DNA of 8,877 nucleotides from Nocardiopsaceae bacterium (lineage in GTDB: Bacteria > Actinomycetota > Actinomycetes > Streptosporangiales > Streptosporangiaceae). Under the pieces are notes generated by a model. The model worked only from the letters and a program-made list of their open reading frames with translations. It was not told where the DNA came from and did not search any database. Both the position numbers and the translations under genes were made by a program. Shown piece by piece: positions 6,184 to 8,877 of the stretch; the first letter of the stretch is position 1; every line of letters starts with the position of its first letter. Where the stretch lies: contig JAIRTY010000514.1 in NCBI GenBank assembly GCA_031254715.1, positions 1-8,877 on the forward strand, written 5' to 3'.

Positions 6184-6207
6184 CTCTCTCCGCAGAAGCG
6201 GAGGGAG
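6184..6207 (+). terminator. Hairpin terminator after tRNA-Ser
   Basis: CTCTCTCCGC (6184-6193) and GCGGAGGGAG (6198-6207) form a 10-bp stem with one G-U pair and a 4-nt AGAA loop, 11 nt after the tRNA. There is no U-tract. The compact stem and its position support transcription termination or 3'-end definition. Confidence 0.55.
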
Positions 6208-6368
6208 CGCACGCTCGCGGCGGGGCGCAAGCCCGGTAGCCGTCACCCCTGGCGGCCGCTCACGCGGATCTTGGCGCCTGCGGGGTGGAGGGGGAGACTA
6301 GGGGCGGTAGCAGAGCTCCTGGTGAGCGGCGGGCAGCCGCGGACTGGGGCCGGAATTCCGGAGCCGCA

Positions 6369-7043
6369 ATGGCTGACCGCATCACCTGGTACGACATCCT
6401 CGGGATCTCGCCAGGCGCCTCCTCTGAGTCTGTGAGGCATGCCTACCAGGACAAACAGACGCAGCTCAAGCATGACCGGATCGCTGACGCGCCACCGGAA
6501 GTCGCCGCCGCAGCAGCTCGCGGACGGAAAGCCCTCGACGCAGCCTGGCTGGTCCTGGGGAATCCCGCCGAACGCCAGCGGTACGACGAGCAAATCAGCA
6601 TCACCGGTAACGGAGGAGGCCGCAACCGGACCGGCCCGGCCTCGTCGCGGCCGGCCCTTCCGGATACCGCACTTGCCGTCCTCGATCCAGGAGACGTACT
6701 GCTGGGAGGACTCGAACCAGGAGATCTGCTGGGAGGGCTCGGCGCTGCGCTGGCGGGACTCGGCGCGCTGGCCGCCTGGCTGGTCCCGCTTCCCCGCAAG
6801 TCGCGGCGCCAGTCCCAGGAGGTGATCGTGCCGGACGTCCGCGGCCTCTTCGCAAGCGCGTCCCTGGGCGTGCTCGCGAAGGCCGAGTTCCGCACTAGCA
6901 CGGTCCGGCTGACCGAACATCCGATGCCGGTCGACGGCCTCATCGTCGGCCAGTCACCGGCCCCCGGAGAGAAGATGCTTCGCTCCAGTACCCTGACCAT
7001 TCACGTATGGCACCCGCCGCGCCCGCAGCCACCGCAGCAATAG
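6369..7043 (+). CDS. J-like domain / transmembrane / PASTA domain fusion protein
   Basis: The gene encodes 224 aa from ATG 6369, with GGAG (6360-6363) five bases upstream; an upstream GTG at 6285 lacks a comparable site. Residues 5-75 are a DnaJ-type J domain: TWYDILGISPGASSESVRHAY, then a long helix ending WLVLGNPAERQRYDEQI. The HPD tripeptide needed to stimulate Hsp70 is absent; KHDR (34-37) stands there, so it is probably not a normal DnaK co-chaperone. Residues about 119-139 are hydrophobic (LLGGLGAALAGLGALAAWLV) and could cross the membrane, followed by basic PRKSRR. Residues 152-214 are a PASTA domain: VIVPDVRGLFASASLGVLAKA, then VDGLIVGQSPAPGEKML. PASTA domains bind muropeptide or beta-lactam-like ligands in PknB and PBPs. 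Basic residues after the segment argue against an outside PASTA by the positive-inside rule, so topology is open. It sits alone between the tRNA and a convergent hydrolase gene. Confidence 0.85.
   Translation: MADRITWYDILGISPGASSESVRHAYQDKQTQLKHDRIADAPPEVAAAAARGRKALDAAWLVLGNPAERQRYDEQISITGNGGGRNRTGPASSRPALPDTALAVLDPGDVLLGGLEPGDLLGGLGAALAGLGALAAWLVPLPRKSRRQSQEVIVPDVRGLFASASLGVLAKAEFRTSTVRLTEHPMPVDGLIVGQSPAPGEKMLRSSTLTIHVWHPPRPQPPQQ
6684..6740 (+). repeat. Imperfect tandem duplication inside the J-PASTA gene
   Basis: A 30-nt unit (6684-6713) is followed directly by a 27-nt copy (6714-6740). They encode DPGDVLLGGL (106-115) and EPGDLLGGL (116-124). Most bases match apart from one missing codon and scattered substitutions. 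The duplication enlarges the entry to the hydrophobic segment. Confidence 0.7.
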
Positions 7044-7115
7044 CCAGCCGCGCCCGCCACGTGCCCGATCAGGCAGCCGCAGCGGAGGACTGGCGAACAT
7101 TCACTGTGCGGGTCT

Positions 7116-7129
7116 CCGGCCCGGGCTGG
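7116..7129. terminator. Weak hairpin between convergent genes
   Basis: CCGGC (7116-7120) pairs with GCTGG (7125-7129), including one G-U pair, around a CCGG loop. It is the best structure in the 7044-7171 convergent gap, but it is short and has no U-tract. Nothing else is visible in that gap. Confidence 0.2.
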
Positions 7130-7171
7130 TAACTGCGCGAGTCGGTCCTTCACCTCAATCTATGGGCCGCT

Positions 7172-8182
7172 TTACTGCCAGTTGTCCTCGCTGGTGGGGA
7201 GGTCGTGCCAGGTGGTGGCCTCCCTGACCGCTGCGAGGAGGGTCCAGATCGCCGGCAGGCCGCGGTCGCTGGACGTCATCACGGCGACGGCCCTCCGGCT
7301 GAACGCGGCCGCGATCAGCGCGCACTGGTAGCCGTAGTTCCCGCCACCGTGCCCGAACTGCCGGTCCGCGTCATCATCGGACACCATCAGGCCTAGTCCC
7401 CAGCCCCCGGTCTGGGGTGTCACCATCTCCAAGGCGAGCTCGCGGGGAAGCAGCGCCCCGGGGTCCCCCGTGATCGCGGCCTGGATGGCCTGGCCGAAGC
7501 GCACCAGGTCGGCGGGGGCGCACCAGAGGCCTGCGGCGGCATGTTCGGGATACGTGTGCCAGGCCACCGGCTGCCCATCCACCAGCGGCGTCGCGGCATC
7601 CGACATGTCAGGCTCCGCGTAGGCCGCCGTTGTCATGCCCGCCGGCTTGAGCACCAGATCCGCTGCAAGGCCGGCGAACGGACGGGTGGTGACATCTTCC
7701 AGGAGTTGCTGGAGCACGACATAGCCGCCGCCGGAGTACTGGAAAGTCTTCCCCGGCGCTCCCTCCCGGCGCACCGGCGGGGTGTTGGCAGGCGGCCGGC
7801 CGTCGAGAATCTCGGTCAGGCTAGGCAGTGGCTCGCCCCGTTCATAACCGGGAAAGCCGGAAACCGTCAGCGCGCCCGTGTGGGAGAGCAGGTGGCGGAG
7901 TGTCACCGGCCCCGTCCCCTCCCGGCCCGGGAGGTGCCATGACGTCAGGTACCGGTTGACGTCGGCATCGAGGGAGAGCCTGCCCTCGGCTACCAGCCGC
8001 AGCACCGCCATGGCCGTCACGGGCTTGCTGATCGACGCCGCCTGGAACAGCGTCCCCTCCGCTACGCCCCAGGCCGCCGTCAGTTCAGCCGCGTCCGCAG
8101 CGAGAGCTATCGAAGCAGCGGGCACGGCTGCCGGGTCCGGTCGGTCGCCGAAGGCAGCTGCCAGCCGGGCACGCAAACTCAC
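7172..8182 (-). CDS. Serine hydrolase of the class C beta-lactamase / esterase superfamily
   Basis: The gene encodes 336 aa from GTG 8182-8180, the first possible start after an in-frame TAG; GAGGGG lies two bases upstream, a short spacing. The three active-site motifs of the beta-lactamase/DD-peptidase fold are present. The nucleophile SISK is at 50-53 (Ser50, Lys53); YSG at 149-151 is the YxN equivalent; HGG at 278-280 replaces KTG. The supporting motif RHLLSHTGAL around 96-105 is typical of the esterase EstB-like and D-aminopeptidase-like members. Substrates in this family range from esters to D-peptides, so no substrate or resistance role can be assigned. No signal peptide is visible, which points to a cytoplasmic enzyme rather than a secreted beta-lactamase. 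It is a single-gene unit, convergent with the J-PASTA gene and divergent from the coiled-coil gene. Confidence 0.93.
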   Translation of the reverse strand: MSLRARLAAAFGDRPDPAAVPAASIALAADAAELTAAWGVAEGTLFQAASISKPVTAMAVLRLVAEGRLSLDADVNRYLTSWHLPGREGTGPVTLRHLLSHTGALTVSGFPGYERGEPLPSLTEILDGRPPANTPPVRREGAPGKTFQYSGGGYVVLQQLLEDVTTRPFAGLAADLVLKPAGMTTAAYAEPDMSDAATPLVDGQPVAWHTYPEHAAAGLWCAPADLVRFGQAIQAAITGDPGALLPRELALEMVTPQTGGWGLGLMVSDDDADRQFGHGGGNYGYQCALIAAAFSRRAVAVMTSSDRGLPAIWTLLAAVREATTWHDLPTSEDNWQ

Positions 8183-8197
8183 AACCCCTCACGCTAA

Positions 8198-8219
8198 TGC
8201 CCTCTGCGCAGGGAGGGCA
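8198..8219. promoter_or_regulatory. Nested dyad in the divergent promoter region
   Basis: TGCCCTC (8198-8204) is complementary to GAGGGCA (8213-8219), and between and overlapping them is the perfect 8-bp palindrome CTGCGCAG (8204-8211). The site lies 16 bp upstream of the serine hydrolase start, where a repressor could block transcription. On the minus strand TAGCGT (8196-8191) fits TANNNT next to it, with GAGGGGTT before the GTG. Its function as an operator is inference. Confidence 0.35.
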
Positions 8220-8337
8220 CGGTGAAAGGCCGCGTGTGTGGCGGCTGGTCCGCCGTCATCGCTCCCTGAGGATGACGTACCTGCCCGTGCGCCGCGGTGC
8301 CGCCACCGCCGGTGCAATGATCCGCGGCCCGTCAGGG

Positions 8338-8357
8338 CATGACCTTGGCCATGACCT
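8338..8357 (+). repeat. Direct repeat carrying two in-frame ATGs
   Basis: CATGACCT occurs at 8338-8345 and again at 8350-8357, 12 nt apart, so the two candidate start codons of the coiled-coil gene (8339 and 8351) are in the same frame and in the same local sequence. Neither has a well-spaced Shine-Dalgarno. Confidence 0.5.
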
Positions 8358-8877
8358 ACTGGTCGCGTGCCCGCCGGGAGGCGGAGCGGCAGCTTGCCGA
8401 CGTCCGCCGGAGGCTTTCGGCAGCCGAGAACGCGCTGGCCAGAGCACAGGCCGGGCTCGATGAGGCCAACACCAGGCTGGCGGAGGCTGGTGCCCGGATG
8501 GAGGAGGCGGAGCGGGTCATGGATGCCGCTCTCGCAGGTCAGGACCAGGCCCGGCGTGAGCGGACCGCATCGCGGCGGGCGCGCGACCGGGTCAGCGCCC
8601 AGGTGGGGCGACTGCAGCGGCGGGAGAACGAGCTGGCTGGCCGGATCGGCCGGATGCCGCCGTTAATGAACGGGGGGTCAGCGGGGCGGGCGCCGCCGGG
8701 CGTGGCTCAGCCGCCACCCCAGCAGGACCAGGTCGGCGACGAACAGGACCACTCCGATGATCAGCAGGTAGAACAGGCCTTTAGCGACCACGCCCGCGAT
8801 TCCCAGCCCGATCGCCACGATGACCAGAAACAGGAACAGGATCATGTCATGCGCTCCAGCGGTGCGAGGCAGCGGCG
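8339..8877 (+). CDS. Predicted coiled-coil protein, open to the window end
   Basis: The frame opens after a TGA at 8318 and stays open to the last base, so the stop is not seen. Starts are ATG 8339 or ATG 8351; neither has a good SD. From the second ATG, residues 6-101 form one long, highly charged Arg/Glu/Ala helix with heptad-like spacing (ERQLADVRRRLSAAENALAR, RLAEAGARMEEAERV, VGRLQRRENELAGRI). GC-rich third positions indicate real coding up to about 8662. No catalytic motif is visible; such proteins usually act as scaffolds or filament-like partners. After residue 105 the translation becomes Gln/Asp/His-rich and its third positions are less G/C, because it is the complement of the membrane-protein gene at 8845-8678. 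TAA-TGA at 8664-8669 in the +1 frame ends exactly where the helix stops. The real gene may therefore end near 8666 after a frameshift or sequence error, or continue as an antisense-overlapping tail. Confidence 0.6.
   Translation, partial: MTLAMTYWSRARREAERQLADVRRRLSAAENALARAQAGLDEANTRLAEAGARMEEAERVMDAALAGQDQARRERTASRRARDRVSAQVGRLQRRENELAGRIGRMPPLMNGGSAGRAPPGVAQPPPQQDQVGDEQDHSDDQQVEQAFSDHARDSQPDRHDDQKQEQDHVMRSSGARQR
8678..8845 (-). CDS. Small hydrophobic membrane protein (55 aa)
   Basis: Translated from ATG 8845-8843 to TGA 8680-8678, the product is almost wholly hydrophobic. Its two segments, MILFLFLVIVAIGLGIAGVV and LFYLLIIGVVLFVADLVLLG, are separated by AKG and followed by a basic tail WRLSHARRRPPR. 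GGAG (8857-8854) lies 8 nt upstream as a Shine-Dalgarno. Third codon positions are strongly G/C (CTG, GTC, ATC), better than in the opposite frame. It resembles the short hydrophobic proteins of about 50-60 aa that are frequent in actinobacteria and have no known function. The basic tail suggests the C-terminus stays in the cytoplasm. It is completely antisense to the open tail of the coiled-coil frame. Confidence 0.75.
   Translation of the reverse strand: MILFLFLVIVAIGLGIAGVVAKGLFYLLIIGVVLFVADLVLLGWRLSHARRRPPR

Noticed and set aside
5992..6435. Plus-strand open frame of 147 codons
   Set aside because: It runs straight through the tRNA-Ser gene and its terminator and overlaps the start of the J-PASTA gene in another frame.
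8197..8463. Plus-strand open frame of 88 codons in the divergent region
   Set aside because: It overlaps the start of the coiled-coil gene in a different frame, and its translation has no pattern; the ribosome site is poor.

Overview
The window is high-GC DNA with strong G/C preference at third codon positions, GTG starts and AGGAGG-type ribosome binding sites. It looks like the chromosome of a GC-rich actinobacterium (Streptomyces or Streptosporangiales-like), although I cannot name the genus. There is no insertion sequence, integrase, CRISPR array or rRNA, and the gene order reads as ordinary chromosome with several lineage-specific genes.

Layout. (1) 1-717, plus: the C-terminal two thirds of an AAA-type ATPase with a winged-helix tail, cut by the window edge and followed by a hairpin terminator. 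(2) 841-1251, plus: a small secreted two-cysteine protein, preceded by a hairpin that ends directly at its Shine-Dalgarno. (3) 1252-1371: a convergent gap packed with hairpins, led by a perfect 15-bp stem. (4) 3398-1372, minus: a two-gene operon with a 2-nt gap. It encodes a cysteine-rich protein ending in an RlpA-like double-psi beta-barrel, then a MauE/DoxX-type membrane protein with a CGCFG motif and an unrecognised C-terminal extension. (5) 3630-4229, plus: a divergent SigE-family ECF sigma factor without an adjacent anti-sigma gene. (6) 4318-5958, plus: a complete fatty-acyl-CoA synthetase. (7) 6084-6172, plus: tRNA-Ser(GCU) with a recognisable promoter and terminator. (8) 6369-7043, plus: a J-like domain joined through a hydrophobic segment to a PASTA domain. 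(9) 8182-7172, minus: a serine hydrolase of the class C beta-lactamase/esterase superfamily. (10) 8339 to the window end, plus: a coiled-coil protein whose reading frame runs across, and antisense to, a 55-aa hydrophobic membrane protein gene at 8845-8678, minus.

How they fit together. The only clear operon is the cysteine-rich protein with the MauE-like protein. By family analogy the membrane protein could pass thiol/disulfide redox equivalents to the disulfide-rich partner; this is inference. The sigma factor gene diverges from that operon and could control it, but the sequence offers only position as support. The acyl-CoA synthetase, tRNA and serine hydrolase are housekeeping or metabolic genes with no visible link to one another.

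The candidates most worth following for new biology are the cysteine-rich barrel/MauE pair, the J-PASTA fusion with a lost HPD motif, and the antisense arrangement at the right end.
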